A stretch of 64,000 nt of DNA from Planomicrobium stackebrandtii (GCF_030814955.1 NZ_JAUSWB010000002.1:372001-436000), one strand, 5' to 3'; numbered from the stretch's first letter, positions 40,166 to 54,576 are shown. The notes: generated by a model not told the origin, from the letters alone. Numbers and translations are program-made.

Positions 40166-42340
40166 ATGCATACGCATGAACTAAAGAGAGATAAAAAGGT
40201 AATCATGGAGTGGCTGCGCCGTCTTGGTGTTGAATTCCACACGTCGTTTTTGATCGTCAATTCGGAAATGGAAAACCAGCCTGTCGTTTATGCCAACAAC
40301 GCCTTTTATAAAATGATTGGTTACAGCGAAGAGGAAACGCTCGGACGAAATGGCCGTTTTCTGCATGGCGAAAAAACCGCCAAAGGAGCAAGCGACAAAA
40401 TACGTGCCTGCGTGGATGCCGGCGAAAGCGGCATCGTGGAAATCGTCAATTACCGCAAAAACGGGACGCCATTCTGGAATGAAATAACGGTTCAACCTTT
40501 GTCGTTTCCAGAGAAAAACTTTAAATTTACTTTAATGCTGCAGCACGACATTACTGCCCGTAAGCGTGCAGAAGCCTTGATTAAGCTCCAAAAAGAGACT
40601 TATACGGGAATTGAAAAAGGCTATATGTTGAGTGCGCTCCTTCAGAATATCTGCAATACTGCGGAATCGTTCTTTATTGACGGCGCAAAATGCACGGTTT
40701 TGTTGATCGATGAGACTGAAATTTACAAAATTGGTGCTGCAAATTCCATGCCGCAAGGATTTTTGGATGCAATCAGCGGCCTTGTAGCTGAGGGAGATAT
40801 TGGAAGCTGTGGAGCGGCTTATCATAGTCAGCAGCCGGTAATTACTGAGGATATGAGTACAGATTATTTATGGCGGAATCATCAGCATCTAGTGAAGGAA
40901 TTTAACCTTGTTTCAAGCTGGTCTATTCCAATAAAGAGTGTGGAAGGAACCGCAATCGGCACCTTTGGCATGTACTTTCCTGCATCATCAATACCCCATG
41001 AAAAAGATTTGGCGTTTATGGAAGAAATCGCCTCAATTGCTTCATTGGCGATCAAATACTCCCAGCAGCAGGAAGAGATTTTGCGGCTTGCCTATATAGA
41101 CGAAAACACCGATTTGCCCAACCGGAATTTCTTCAGAAACGAAATCGTTGAATTGCTGAAAGAAAACAAGGAAGGCTTTGTCGCCTTTATTTCAACAGAT
41201 GAATATGTCAAAGTGGTTGACCAGTACGGCCATAGTGCAGGTGATACCATCATAAACGAAATTGGCAAACGGTTGATGCTGTCGCAACACTCTTCGGAAG
41301 ACTTGATTGCACGGTTTTCAGATTCAACATTGGCGATGTACAGCATGACGCCTTTCACGAAAATTCCAGAGTACCTGGAGCATTTGCTGCATGGGCTGAT
41401 TGAGCCGATCACTGTCGGAGATATGGAATTGTTCCTGACTTTGAAAATGGGGATAGCGATTGTGACTCCGCATCAGAAGGATTCGGAAGAACTGATTCGT
41501 TGTGCTGACAGTGCATTGTCTCAGGCAAAGCTTCGGACAGGCGAATCCATTTGTTATTTTGAGAGCGAACATGACGAATTCATGATGAAAGATCTGCGCG
41601 TCGCCAACGAATTGACAGCCGCACTCCGGCGCAACGAAGTCGGTGTTCACCTGCAGCCTAAAGTTGATTTGGCAAGCGGCAAAATCCTAAGTTTCGAAGC
41701 GCTGGCGCGGTGGACATCGCCAGAGCTGGGGATAATTCCTCCGGATATCTTTATTCCGGCTGCGGAAAAAAACGGCAAGATTCGTTTATTGGAGCGAAAT
41801 GTTCTCCAGCATGTATTGGCCTGGATGAAAAAGAGAGTCGAGCAGGGCCTGAAGCTCCAGCAAGTAGCTATCAATATATCTGCCGATCACTTTTTTCATC
41901 ATTCCTTTGTGCCGCATCTGATGGATATGACGGCAAAGTACGGCATAGATCCGCAGTGGATCCAATTGGAAATTACAGAGCGGATTGGGTTTGTGGATAT
42001 TGAAACGGCCAATAAAGTATTCAAGCATTTGAAACATTGCGGTTTTACAACATCGATTGATGATTTCGGGACAGGCTATTCATCGCTCAGCTATTTGCAG
42101 AAGCTGCCCGTCGAAGAATTAAAAATCGACCGCTCTTTCATTGCGAATATGAGTGAGCCGGGAACCTTGGCAATCATCCGAACCATCATTCAGCTTGCGG
42201 AAAATCTGAACATGCGCGCAGTTGCAGAAGGTGTGGAGACTGAAGAAGATCGCCAGACATTATTGGCTCTCGGCTGCAAAGTAGGGCAAGGCTATCTGTT
42301 CTACAAACCGATGCCGCTGAACGAAGCATTTTTATTATAG
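40166..42340 (+). CDS. LOV-like PAS / GAF / degenerate GGDEF / EAL protein (c-di-GMP phosphodiesterase)
   Basis: This 724-residue soluble sensor has four domains. Residues 20-130 are a LOV-type PAS (YANNAFYKMIGY, GRNGRFLHG at 60-68, NYRKNGTPFWN at 95-105, LQHDIT), with Gly63 where photoactive LOV has Cys. Residues 140-300 resemble a GAF domain. The GGDEF domain (about 315-465) has NTDLPNR and VDQYGHSAGD, but ARFSDSTLAMY in place of the GGDEF signature. The EAL domain (from 490) is intact: E511 in FEALARW, INISADHF, LEITERIG, IDDFGTGYSSLSYL, ELKIDRSF, EGVET. It should hydrolyse c-di-GMP. ATG 40166 follows AGGAGGG. It is monocistronic, set between glyA and upp. Confidence 0.9.
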   Translation: MHTHELKRDKKVIMEWLRRLGVEFHTSFLIVNSEMENQPVVYANNAFYKMIGYSEEETLGRNGRFLHGEKTAKGASDKIRACVDAGESGIVEIVNYRKNGTPFWNEITVQPLSFPEKNFKFTLMLQHDITARKRAEALIKLQKETYTGIEKGYMLSALLQNICNTAESFFIDGAKCTVLLIDETEIYKIGAANSMPQGFLDAISGLVAEGDIGSCGAAYHSQQPVITEDMSTDYLWRNHQHLVKEFNLVSSWSIPIKSVEGTAIGTFGMYFPASSIPHEKDLAFMEEIASIASLAIKYSQQQEEILRLAYIDENTDLPNRNFFRNEIVELLKENKEGFVAFISTDEYVKVVDQYGHSAGDTIINEIGKRLMLSQHSSEDLIARFSDSTLAMYSMTPFTKIPEYLEHLLHGLIEPITVGDMELFLTLKMGIAIVTPHQKDSEELIRCADSALSQAKLRTGESICYFESEHDEFMMKDLRVANELTAALRRNEVGVHLQPKVDLASGKILSFEALARWTSPELGIIPPDIFIPAAEKNGKIRLLERNVLQHVLAWMKKRVEQGLKLQQVAINISADHFFHHSFVPHLMDMTAKYGIDPQWIQLEITERIGFVDIETANKVFKHLKHCGFTTSIDDFGTGYSSLSYLQKLPVEELKIDRSFIANMSEPGTLAIIRTIIQLAENLNMRAVAEGVETEEDRQTLLALGCKVGQGYLFYKPMPLNEAFLL

Positions 42341-42405
42341 AAAGAAGTCCGCAGCCTGCGGCGAAATTTCGAGCCTTTTTTCAAAAATCTTTTGCACTAA
42401 AGAAG

Positions 42406-42435
42406 AACCGGGGGAAATACTTCCCGGTTTTTTTC
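42406..42435 (+). terminator. Terminator after the EAL gene
   Basis: AACCGGG and CCCGGTT enclose a 10-nt loop and lead to seven T. Confidence 0.88.
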
Positions 42436-42552
42436 TGTGGAGAAATAAAGTATAGGCGAAAATAACTGAATAATGCCAAAGCGGGATCTGGCAACTAGGG
42501 CCAATGATTTTCTGTTATACTATTTAAGATAATGTTTGAAAAGGAGAGATAG

Positions 42553-43185
<633 letters not shown>

Positions 43186-43204
43186 GAGAGTGGGGTACAT
43201 CAGC

Positions 43205-44323
43205 TTGACGAAAAAATGGAAAGTAATGACGATATTTGGTACGCGTCCTGAAGCCATCAAAATGGCGCCGCTTGTTTTGGAACTTCAAAAATACCCCGAA
43301 ACCATCGAACCGTTGGTAACGGTTACGGCTCAGCATCGCGAAATGCTGGATCAGGTGTTGGAGACGTTCAAAATCACACCTGATTTTGATCTGAACATCA
43401 TGAAAGATCGCCAGACATTAACCGATGTGACCATGCGTGCGATGCAGGGGCTTGATGGAATCATGAAAGAAGCAAAGCCGGATATTGTTCTGGTGCATGG
43501 CGATACAACGACAACTTTTGCTGCCAGCCTTGCCGCTTTTTACAATCAGGTTGCCGTTGGACATGTCGAAGCAGGATTGCGTACGCACAATAAATATTCG
43601 CCATACCCTGAAGAAATGAACCGTCAATTGACGGGAGTCTTGGCAGATATTCATTTTTCACCAACTGAAAAATCAGCTCAGAACCTGCTGGACGAAAACA
43701 AAAAGCCGGAAACCATCTACATTACTGGGAACACGGCCATCGATGCACTTCAAACGACGGTGCGTGAAACGTATACGCATCCCATACTGGAGAAAATCGG
43801 CACTGACCGCATGATCCTGCTGACGGCACATCGCCGTGAAAATCTGGGACAGCCGATGCGCAATATGTTCCGTGCCATCAAACGGCTGATCGAAGAGCAT
43901 GACGACATCCAAGTGGTTTATCCGGTGCATATGAATCCCGCTGTACGTGAAGTGGCAGATGAAGTATTGGGCCGTGATCCGCGAATTCATTTAATTGAAC
44001 CGCTCGAAGTTTTGGATTTTCATAACTTTGCGGCCCGCTCGTTCTTTATATTGACTGACTCTGGCGGAATTCAGGAAGAAGCGCCTTCACTCGGCAAGCC
44101 GGTGCTGGTTCTCCGGGATACAACGGAGCGTCCTGAAGGCATTGCTGCAGGAACCTTGAAGCTTGCGGGGACAGATGAAGAGACGATTTACGGAATGGCC
44201 AAGGAATTGCTGACGGACGAGGCAGCTTACAAATCCATGTCCCAAGCATCCAATCCATACGGAGACGGCAAAGCATCTATCCGGATCGTCGAAGGGCTTC
44301 ATGCTTATTTTTCGAAGCTGTAA
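43205..44323 (+). CDS. mnaA: UDP-N-acetylglucosamine 2-epimerase (non-hydrolysing)
   Basis: This 372-residue epimerase makes UDP-ManNAc for teichoic-acid linkage or other wall glycopolymers. Marks: KVMTIFGTRPEAIKMAPLVLEL, TAQHREMLDQV, VHGDTTTTFAASLAAF, GHVEAGLRT, PYPEEMNRQLT and LTDSGGIQEEAPSLGKPVLVLRDTTERPEG. TTG 43205 (MTKKWKVMTIFG) is the best start, with GTGGGG upstream; the frame opens earlier within upp. It corresponds to the mnaA gene just before atp in B. subtilis. Confidence 0.94.
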   Translation: MTKKWKVMTIFGTRPEAIKMAPLVLELQKYPETIEPLVTVTAQHREMLDQVLETFKITPDFDLNIMKDRQTLTDVTMRAMQGLDGIMKEAKPDIVLVHGDTTTTFAASLAAFYNQVAVGHVEAGLRTHNKYSPYPEEMNRQLTGVLADIHFSPTEKSAQNLLDENKKPETIYITGNTAIDALQTTVRETYTHPILEKIGTDRMILLTAHRRENLGQPMRNMFRAIKRLIEEHDDIQVVYPVHMNPAVREVADEVLGRDPRIHLIEPLEVLDFHNFAARSFFILTDSGGIQEEAPSLGKPVLVLRDTTERPEGIAAGTLKLAGTDEETIYGMAKELLTDEAAYKSMSQASNPYGDGKASIRIVEGLHAYFSKL

Positions 44324-44410
44324 AAGAAACGGTTAATTGGACATTTTTCTTAAAGTTTGTCAACAATATGTCAGAGGAAAATCGCTTGTGAAGTTTTTCA
44401 CTTCTACTAA

Positions 44411-44439
44411 TTGACATGATTTTACCCCTAATGTATGCT
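44411..44439 (+). promoter_or_regulatory. Promoter of the ATP synthase operon
   Basis: TTGACA (44411-44416), 17 bp, TATGCT (44434-44439). The leader to the first ATG is about 110 nt. This is the best sigma-A promoter in the window and lies in the mnaA-atp gap. Confidence 0.78.
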
Positions 44440-44555
44440 TACAAAGGGTATGCATGAGAAGGTTTTCTTACATAGATTATGTTGTTTTGGAAGCCTGATG
44501 CGACGGCTCTTTTTAAGGGTTTAATGTCAAATCAACGAAGTTCGAGGGGGTTATC

Positions 44556-44777
44556 ATGCGCCCAACAAAAAGTCCCTTACAAGCGATGGCAATTTACAGC
44601 GCCATCCTCTCACAACTTGTCGGGTCCGTGCTCATCGGTGTGTTCACAGGTATGTGGCTCGATGACAGGCTCGGGACCGCCCCGTTTTTCATGATCATCT
44701 GCCTATTCATAGGCATCACTGCCGGTGTTTGGGCAATGCTTCAGACTGTCCGCAAATTCGAATCAGGAGACAAGTAA
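44556..44777 (+). CDS. atpZ: AtpZ/AtpI-type small ATP synthase protein
   Basis: This 73-residue protein has two membrane helices (LSQLVGSVLIGVFTGMWLDD and FFMIICLFIGITAGVWAML) with the GxxxDD/LG loop of AtpZ-like proteins, which support ion handling or assembly of the ATP synthase membrane part. GAGGGGGT precedes ATG 44556. It is 1 nt before the second accessory gene. Confidence 0.85.
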   Translation: MRPTKSPLQAMAIYSAILSQLVGSVLIGVFTGMWLDDRLGTAPFFMIICLFIGITAGVWAMLQTVRKFESGDK

Positions 44778-44778
44778 A

Positions 44779-45150
44779 ATGGATGGACTTAGGGAGATAT
44801 ATACCAGGCTGAAAAAGATGATTTTCTTCATCTTGGCGTTCTGCGTTATTGGTTGGGGGTTTACCCCTTATCAAGAGGTGTTCGCGGGTCTCATAATCGG
44901 AACTTTGTTCGGCATTTACAATATGTGGATTCTGGTTCGCCGGATGGAGAAATTCGACCGTGCGGTGGCTGAAGGCTCGAAAGTTCGTTCGCTTGGAACG
45001 GCATTACGGTTTGCATCAGGTGTTGCAGCTGTAGCGATTGCTATTTTATTCGCAGAGCATATTCACTTGGTCAGTACAGTAATTGGGTTGATGGTCCCTT
45101 ACGTTCTGTTATTGACAGAGCGGATTGTGTATCACGTGAAACACCATTAA
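44779..45150 (+). CDS. atpI: ATP synthase protein I
   Basis: This 123-residue membrane protein has four hydrophobic segments, for example IFFILAFCVIGWGF, FAGLIIGTLFGIYNMWILVRRM and the C-terminal VIGLMVPYVLLLTERIVYH. It fits AtpI of Bacillales, a chaperone that helps c-ring assembly. AGGAGA lies upstream of ATG 44779. Confidence 0.85.
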   Translation: MDGLREIYTRLKKMIFFILAFCVIGWGFTPYQEVFAGLIIGTLFGIYNMWILVRRMEKFDRAVAEGSKVRSLGTALRFASGVAAVAIAILFAEHIHLVSTVIGLMVPYVLLLTERIVYHVKHH

Positions 45151-45888
<738 letters not shown>

Positions 45889-45931
45889 GTATAAACTGCT
45901 CATCGAGCAAACAAAAAAACAACTATCCTGA

Positions 45932-46171
<240 letters not shown>

Positions 46172-46185
46172 TATTTTTATACAAA

Positions 46186-46233
46186 AAGTTAAATGGTGGG
46201 GATGCTTCGATATGGTTTTCGCCATTTAAACTT
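46186..46233 (+). other. Hairpin in the atpE-atpF gap
   Basis: AAGTTAAATGG and CCATTTAAACTT pair with one bulge, enclosing about 24 nt, in the 161-nt atpE-atpF gap. There is no T-run, so an mRNA processing or stability role that raises c-subunit output is more likely than termination. Confidence 0.5.
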
Positions 46234-46332
46234 GTATGAACCCATTTTCTTTTGAAAATTCATCTTATAACAGATAAAGATCTTACTATAGAAGAAATTG
46301 TATTTTAGGCTCTTGAAGGGAGTGAAACAATC

Positions 46333-46854
46333 GTGTTTTTTGATCACCTTGTACTCGGTGCAACCGGGGAGTTTTTGAATATTGGAGACATTCTCGCTAC
46401 ACTTGTTATCTTCATTTTGCTAATGTTGCTTTTGAAGAAATTCGCATGGGGTCCTTTGATGGGCATTATGCAGCAGCGTGAAGATTTGATCAAAAGTGAA
46501 ATCGAAACTGCTGAAAACAGCCGTCTAGAATCTCATAAGTTGCTTGAAGAGCAGCGCAGCCTTCTTAAAGATGCGCGTACGCAAGCACAGGAAATCGTCG
46601 AAAACGCTAAAAAGCAAGGCGAAGTTTCGCGTGAGGAAATCATTACAACAGCGCGCGCTGAGTCTGGCCGCATGAAAGATGCTGCGGTTCAGGAAATTGC
46701 CAACGAAAGAGATAAAGCTATTTCAGCTGTTCGTGAAGAAGTTGTGGCATTGTCATTGCTTGCTGCTACGAAAGTGCTTGAAAAAGAAATCTCTGAGGAA
46801 GACAACCGCCAGTTGATTAACGAAACGATTGCGAAGGCAGGCGAAGTTCAGTGA
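46333..46854 (+). CDS. atpF: ATP synthase F0 subunit b
   Basis: This 173-residue stator protein has one N-terminal membrane helix (IGDILATLVIFILLMLLLKKFAWGPL) and a long charged coiled coil. It starts at GTG 46333 with AGGGAGTG upstream. Its end overlaps atpH by 4 nt. Confidence 0.96.
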   Translation: MFFDHLVLGATGEFLNIGDILATLVIFILLMLLLKKFAWGPLMGIMQQREDLIKSEIETAENSRLESHKLLEEQRSLLKDARTQAQEIVENAKKQGEVSREEIITTARAESGRMKDAAVQEIANERDKAISAVREEVVALSLLAATKVLEKEISEEDNRQLINETIAKAGEVQ

Positions 46855-47381
46855 GTCAAGTTGCAGAACGCTACGCTCTAGCATTGTTCCAAGTCGCTCA
46901 AAAGCATGGATCGTCATTGGATGTAGAACAGGATCTGCGTGAAGTGAAAAAAGTCTTTGAAATGACTCCAGAACTTTACAATTTGATCGTTTCTCCAAAA
47001 CTTTCTGCTGATAAAAGAACAAACTTGATCAATGAAGTATTCAATGGGGCAAATCCGTTTGTCGTAAATACACTTCAATTGATGGCAGAACGCAAACGTT
47101 TGAACGAAGTCGGCTCACTGGTTGACGAGTTCGTCGCTTTATCCAACGATGCACAGGGAATTGAAGATGCGAAAGTTTATTCTACACGTCCTTTGACTGA
47201 GGAAGAACGCGCATCCATCTCTACTGTATTTGCAAGCAAAATCGGCAAACAATCTTTACGAATTGAAAACATCATCGATCCATCGTTAATCGGCGGATTG
47301 CGTCTTCAAATCGGAAACCGCATTTACGACAGCAGCGTGAGCACGAAGTTGGCACGTCTGCAGCGTCAATTGATCGGTTAA
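46851..47381 (+). CDS. atpH: ATP synthase F1 subunit delta
   Basis: This 176-residue stator subunit begins SQVAERYALALFQVAQKHG and ends with the DPSLIGGLRLQIGNRIYDSSVSTKLARL motif. It starts at GTG 46851 (GTGA overlap with atpF). Confidence 0.96.
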   Translation: MSQVAERYALALFQVAQKHGSSLDVEQDLREVKKVFEMTPELYNLIVSPKLSADKRTNLINEVFNGANPFVVNTLQLMAERKRLNEVGSLVDEFVALSNDAQGIEDAKVYSTRPLTEEERASISTVFASKIGKQSLRIENIIDPSLIGGLRLQIGNRIYDSSVSTKLARLQRQLIG

Positions 47382-47388
47382 TCTATGA

Positions 47389-48918
<1,530 letters not shown>

Positions 48919-48950
48919 TTCTAGAGTCGAATATGAAGAAAAAATAATAG

Positions 48951-49823
<873 letters not shown>

Positions 49824-50070
49824 AGAAAAGCGTAAGCACCCGTGTAGATTTGACGGGCATAAGACGAAACAGCGAAGTGGCGCTCTTTGCCACATTGCAC
49901 GAAAAGTGAAAGTGCCTGTTCTGCTCTGACAGGGGTAAGACGCTCTGGCGAAGCGGCATGTTTTCAGCCGCACAGCCAGAGTGGCTTACATCCCGAAGAG
50001 CTGGGCACTGCAACTGGACATGGGGCGGCTTATGACCCGAAAATCTGGGGGCTGAAGTCTGGACAATAAA
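49824..50070 (+). repeat. Palindromic dispersed repeat, outer copy 3, split by copy 4
   Basis: The left half (49824 to about 49893) carries AGATTT, GGCATAAG and GTGGC...GCCAC. The right half (about 50022-50070) carries CTTATGACCCG, AAATCT and AGTCTGGACAATAA. AGATTT pairs with AAATCT and CATAAG with CTTATG, so the two parts were one hairpin before copy 4 inserted between them. Located between atpG and atpD. Confidence 0.82.
49901..50021 (+). repeat. Palindromic dispersed repeat, inner copy 4 (full length)
   Basis: GAAAAGTGAAAGTGCC at the left and GGGCACTGCAACTGGACA at the right bound a hairpin with GTGCC/GGCAC, CTCT/AGAG, GTAAG/CTTAC, CTCTGGC/GCCAGAG and apex GCGGC/GCCGC. It interrupts outer copy 3. 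Confidence 0.85.
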
Positions 50071-50079
50071 AACTGCGAG

Positions 50080-50100
50080 CTTCCCTGACAGGAAGTTTTT
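50080..50100 (+). terminator. Terminator-like hairpin immediately before atpD
   Basis: CTTCC and GGAAG with a 6-nt loop, extendable by G-T and A-T pairs, are followed by TTTTT, 26 nt before the atpD start. The GC core is short, so partial rather than full termination is expected. Confidence 0.5.
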
Positions 50101-50102
50101 AA

Positions 50103-51971
<1,869 letters not shown>

Positions 51972-51976
51972 AGTAA

Positions 51977-52096
51977 GAAAAGCGAAAACGGCCGTTCAAC
52001 TCCGACAGGCTTAAGTTGAACTTCCGAAGCGGCGCTTTTTGCCGCATAGGAAGGGCAGCTTAAGTTCGAGGAGTTGGCCGTTGGAGTCTAGACAAA
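51977..52096 (+). repeat. Palindromic dispersed repeat, copy 5 (full length)
   Basis: CGGCC...GGCCG, AACTCC/GGAGTT, CTTAAG/CTTAAG, CTTCC/GGAAG and the apex GCGGC/GCCGC define the same hairpin as copies 1 and 4, with different bases kept complementary. It ends GTCTAGAC. Confidence 0.85.
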
Positions 52097-52345
52097 GAAA
52101 AGCACAAGCGGCCGTTCAGCTCCGACGGGCTTAAGGCAGAATGGCGAAGTGGCATCTTTTCAGCCGCACAGAAAGAAAAGTGAAAGTGCCTGTTCAGCTC
52201 TGACAGGCATAAGGCAGACCAGCAGTGTGGCGTTTTTTGCCACACAGCTGGGTTGACTTATGTCCCGAAGAGCTAGGCACTTGCAACTGGACAGCCAGAG
52301 TAGCTTATGACCCTAGAATCTAGCCGCCGAGGCTGGACAATAAGA
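52097..52345 (+). repeat. Palindromic dispersed repeat, outer copy 6, split by copy 7
   Basis: The left half (52097-52172) has CGGCCGTTCAGCTCCGACGG and GGCTTAAGG and reaches AGCCGCACAG; the right half resumes at about 52293 with AGCCAGAGTAGCTTATGACC and ends GGCTGGACAATAAG. The right arm (TAGAATCTAGCC) has drifted from full complementarity. Insertion point matches that in copy 3. Confidence 0.8.
52175..52292 (+). repeat. Palindromic dispersed repeat, inner copy 7 (full length)
   Basis: GTGCCT/AGGCAC, AGCTCT/AGAGCT, CATAAG/CTTATG and apex GTGTGGC/GCCACAC form a complete hairpin. The ends (GAAAAGTGAAAGTGCCTGTT and GCAACTGGACA) are nearly identical to inner copy 4. Confidence 0.85.
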
Positions 52346-52414
52346 AAAGCAGAAGTGGACAGAAGGGCAATTGACTTTTGTCCGCTTTTTCTATTTTGTG
52401 AGAGGATGGATAAG

Positions 52415-52648
52415 ATGGAGACCATGATTGGGCAAACGGCTTTAATTTCAATATTTAGCCATATTTTTTTTAGCGGCGTCGCTTTTTACGCAATGCGGGC
52501 AGTAATGTTTGAAAAGTGGATCCACAAACATCACGTTTTGCAGGCTCAAATTCTCTATGTTTTTCTTAGTATTGCAATTGGGACCATGGTATCTACTTTT
52601 TTCCTAAATATTTCATCTTGGTCAAGGCAATTGCCTTATCTGTTTTAA
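52415..52648 (+). CDS. ywzB: DUF1146 small membrane protein (YwzB-like)
   Basis: This 77-residue protein has two membrane helices (ALISIFSHIFFSGVAFYAMRAV and AQILYVFLSIAIGTMVSTFFL). A DUF1146 gene follows atpC in many Bacillales, which matches this position. ATG 52415 lies 9 nt after AGAGG; ATG 52406 and 52424 are alternatives. Function unknown. Confidence 0.78.
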   Translation: METMIGQTALISIFSHIFFSGVAFYAMRAVMFEKWIHKHHVLQAQILYVFLSIAIGTMVSTFFLNISSWSRQLPYLF

Positions 52649-52651
52649 TAC

Positions 52652-52707
52652 TTGCCGTTTTGCCATGGTCCTGAAGCTCATGGCTATGGCAAAACGGCAA
52701 AATTTTT
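52652..52707 (+). terminator. Terminator after the DUF1146 gene
   Basis: TTGCCGTTTTGCCA and TGGCAAAACGGCAA form a perfect 14-bp stem with a 21-nt loop, followed by AATTTTTATT. Confidence 0.9.
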
Positions 52708-53003
52708 ATTTCCTGGGAAATAAAATTTCATTCCATGTTTAAGCATGGTACAGTGGGGAAAAGGTCTAGAAGGATGAATTTAAAACGTGACTTTTCTCAC
52801 CCTGACGGACATAAATATGATATCCCAATCGAATAATGTTTTGTCAGGACGAAATAGTAGCGCAAAATGAGAGTATAGTTGCTTGTTTTTTACTAAAAAA
52901 CAGGTTAGTATGAGAAAGGTTTTGTTTCTAAATAATGACATTGGACTTTTAAACGTATATGGGATACATATAGATGACTATTAAACACATGGAGGGCATA
53001 TCA
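52708..53003 (+). promoter_or_regulatory. murAA upstream region with candidate promoter
   Basis: TTGTTT (52883-52888), 17 bp, TAGTAT (52906-52911) is the best promoter. The spacer holds an imperfect palindrome (CTTGTTTTTTACTAAAAAACAG). No gene is seen in this stretch. Confidence 0.5.
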
Positions 53004-54302
53004 GTGGATCAAATCATTGTAAAAGGCGGAAAAAAATTAACGGGGAAGGTACGGGTCGAGGGTGCTAAAAATGCAGTTCTTCCGGTATTGGCTGGAGCGT
53101 TATTAGCTTCAAAAGGCAAGAGCATCATTAAAGAAGTACCAAATTTAGCAGATGTCTACACGATTCAGGAAGTTTTAAAAAGCTTAAATGTTTCTGTTGA
53201 GTATTCACCTGAAAAAAATGAAATGCTGATTGATTCTTCAGCAACATTATCAAGCGAAGCCCAATTTGAGTATGTGCGTAAAATGCGCGCTTCGATTTTG
53301 GTAATGGGACCAGTTCTTGCACGTAATGGATTTGCTCGTGTAGCTTTGCCAGGCGGCTGTGCAATCGGTTCACGTCCGATTGATCAGCATTTAAAAGGCT
53401 TTGAAGCAATGGGCGCAAGCATCACTTTTGGCAACGGATTTGTTGAAGCCAGAACAACTGGACGTCTGCGCGGAGCAAAAATCTATTTGGATTTCCCGAG
53501 TGTTGGTGCAACCGAAAACATCATGATGGCTGCTGCATTGGCAGAAGGCACGACACTTATTGAAAACGCGGCTAAAGAGCCTGAGATTGTAGATGTAGCG
53601 AACTACATCAATGAAATGGGTGGACGCGTGATTGGTGCGGGTACGGATATTATGCGTATCGAAGGCGTCGAAGAATTGCACGGAGCTGAGCATTACATTA
53701 TTCCTGACCGTGTTGAAGCTGGGACATTTATGGTTGCTGCTGCAATTACAGAAGGCGATGTCATCATTGAGAACGCTGTACCTGAACATATGACTGCTTT
53801 GATTTCCAAAATGGGAGAAATGGGTGTTGATATTCAGGAAACGGAACAAGGATTGCGCGTTCGTGCAAGCCGTCCGCTTCGTTCAATTGATATTAAAACG
53901 ATGCCTCATCCGGGATTCCCGACAGATATGCAGTCACAGATGATGTCTTTGATGCTGACAGCTACTGGCAGCGGCATTCTGACGGAGACAGTTTTTGAGA
54001 ACCGTTTCATGCACGTGGAAGAATTCCGCCGCATGAATGCTTCTGTTAAAATTGAAGGCCGTTCAGTAATCATGGAAGGCCCTTCAAATCTTCAAGGTGC
54101 TGAAGTTGCAGCTACTGATTTGCGTGCGGCGGCTGCTTTGATTTTGGCAGGACTTGCTGCAGATGGCATTACTCGTGTCAACGAACTATATCATTTAGAT
54201 CGCGGATATGTTAACTTTCATTCAAAACTGGCAGCTTTAGGTGCAGATATTGAGCGTGTAACTGTTGAACAGGCAGAAACGAAAGTTGAACAATTGGTCT
54301 AA
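53004..54302 (+). CDS. murAA: UDP-N-acetylglucosamine 1-carboxyvinyltransferase 1 (MurAA)
   Basis: This 432-residue enzyme starts [34 protein letters not shown]. The catalytic Cys is in [24 protein letters not shown] and [13 protein letters not shown] match the family. GTG 53004 has GGAGGG 7 nt upstream and gives the family N-terminus; ATG 52974 would place the ribosome site inside the gene. It is the paralogue located after atp in Bacillales and likely the main housekeeping copy. Confidence 0.95.
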   Translation: MDQIIVKGGKKLTGKVRVEGAKNAVLPVLAGALLASKGKSIIKEVPNLADVYTIQEVLKSLNVSVEYSPEKNEMLIDSSATLSSEAQFEYVRKMRASILVMGPVLARNGFARVALPGGCAIGSRPIDQHLKGFEAMGASITFGNGFVEARTTGRLRGAKIYLDFPSVGATENIMMAAALAEGTTLIENAAKEPEIVDVANYINEMGGRVIGAGTDIMRIEGVEELHGAEHYIIPDRVEAGTFMVAAAITEGDVIIENAVPEHMTALISKMGEMGVDIQETEQGLRVRASRPLRSIDIKTMPHPGFPTDMQSQMMSLMLTATGSGILTETVFENRFMHVEEFRRMNASVKIEGRSVIMEGPSNLQGAEVAATDLRAAAALILAGLAADGITRVNELYHLDRGYVNFHSKLAALGADIERVTVEQAETKVEQLV

Positions 54303-54317
54303 TCGATTTTCATATGG

Positions 54318-54354
54318 GCTTGCGAGGCTTTTACCAGCCCCGCAAGCTTTTTTT
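54318..54354 (+). terminator. Terminator of murAA
   Basis: GCTTGCG and CGCAAGC enclose an inner GGCT/AGCC stem and lead to seven T. Confidence 0.92.
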
Positions 54355-54576
54355 ATGAACTGGCTGAATTCAGGAATTTTTGTCATTGCGATCCTGACTA
54401 TGATAAAATATGGAGTTAAGAGAATCTTTTTTGAACATACATAGGATCAAAGAGAAACTTTATTCAGCTGGGCTCACCTTAATGAATGCAAGCAATCTAA
54501 ACAGGTTTTTAGGCTGCTGGACTGGATCTTTCGATTGAATAAGCAGGAAAAATGGTTTAAAAGGAGTGCGGGCTTG

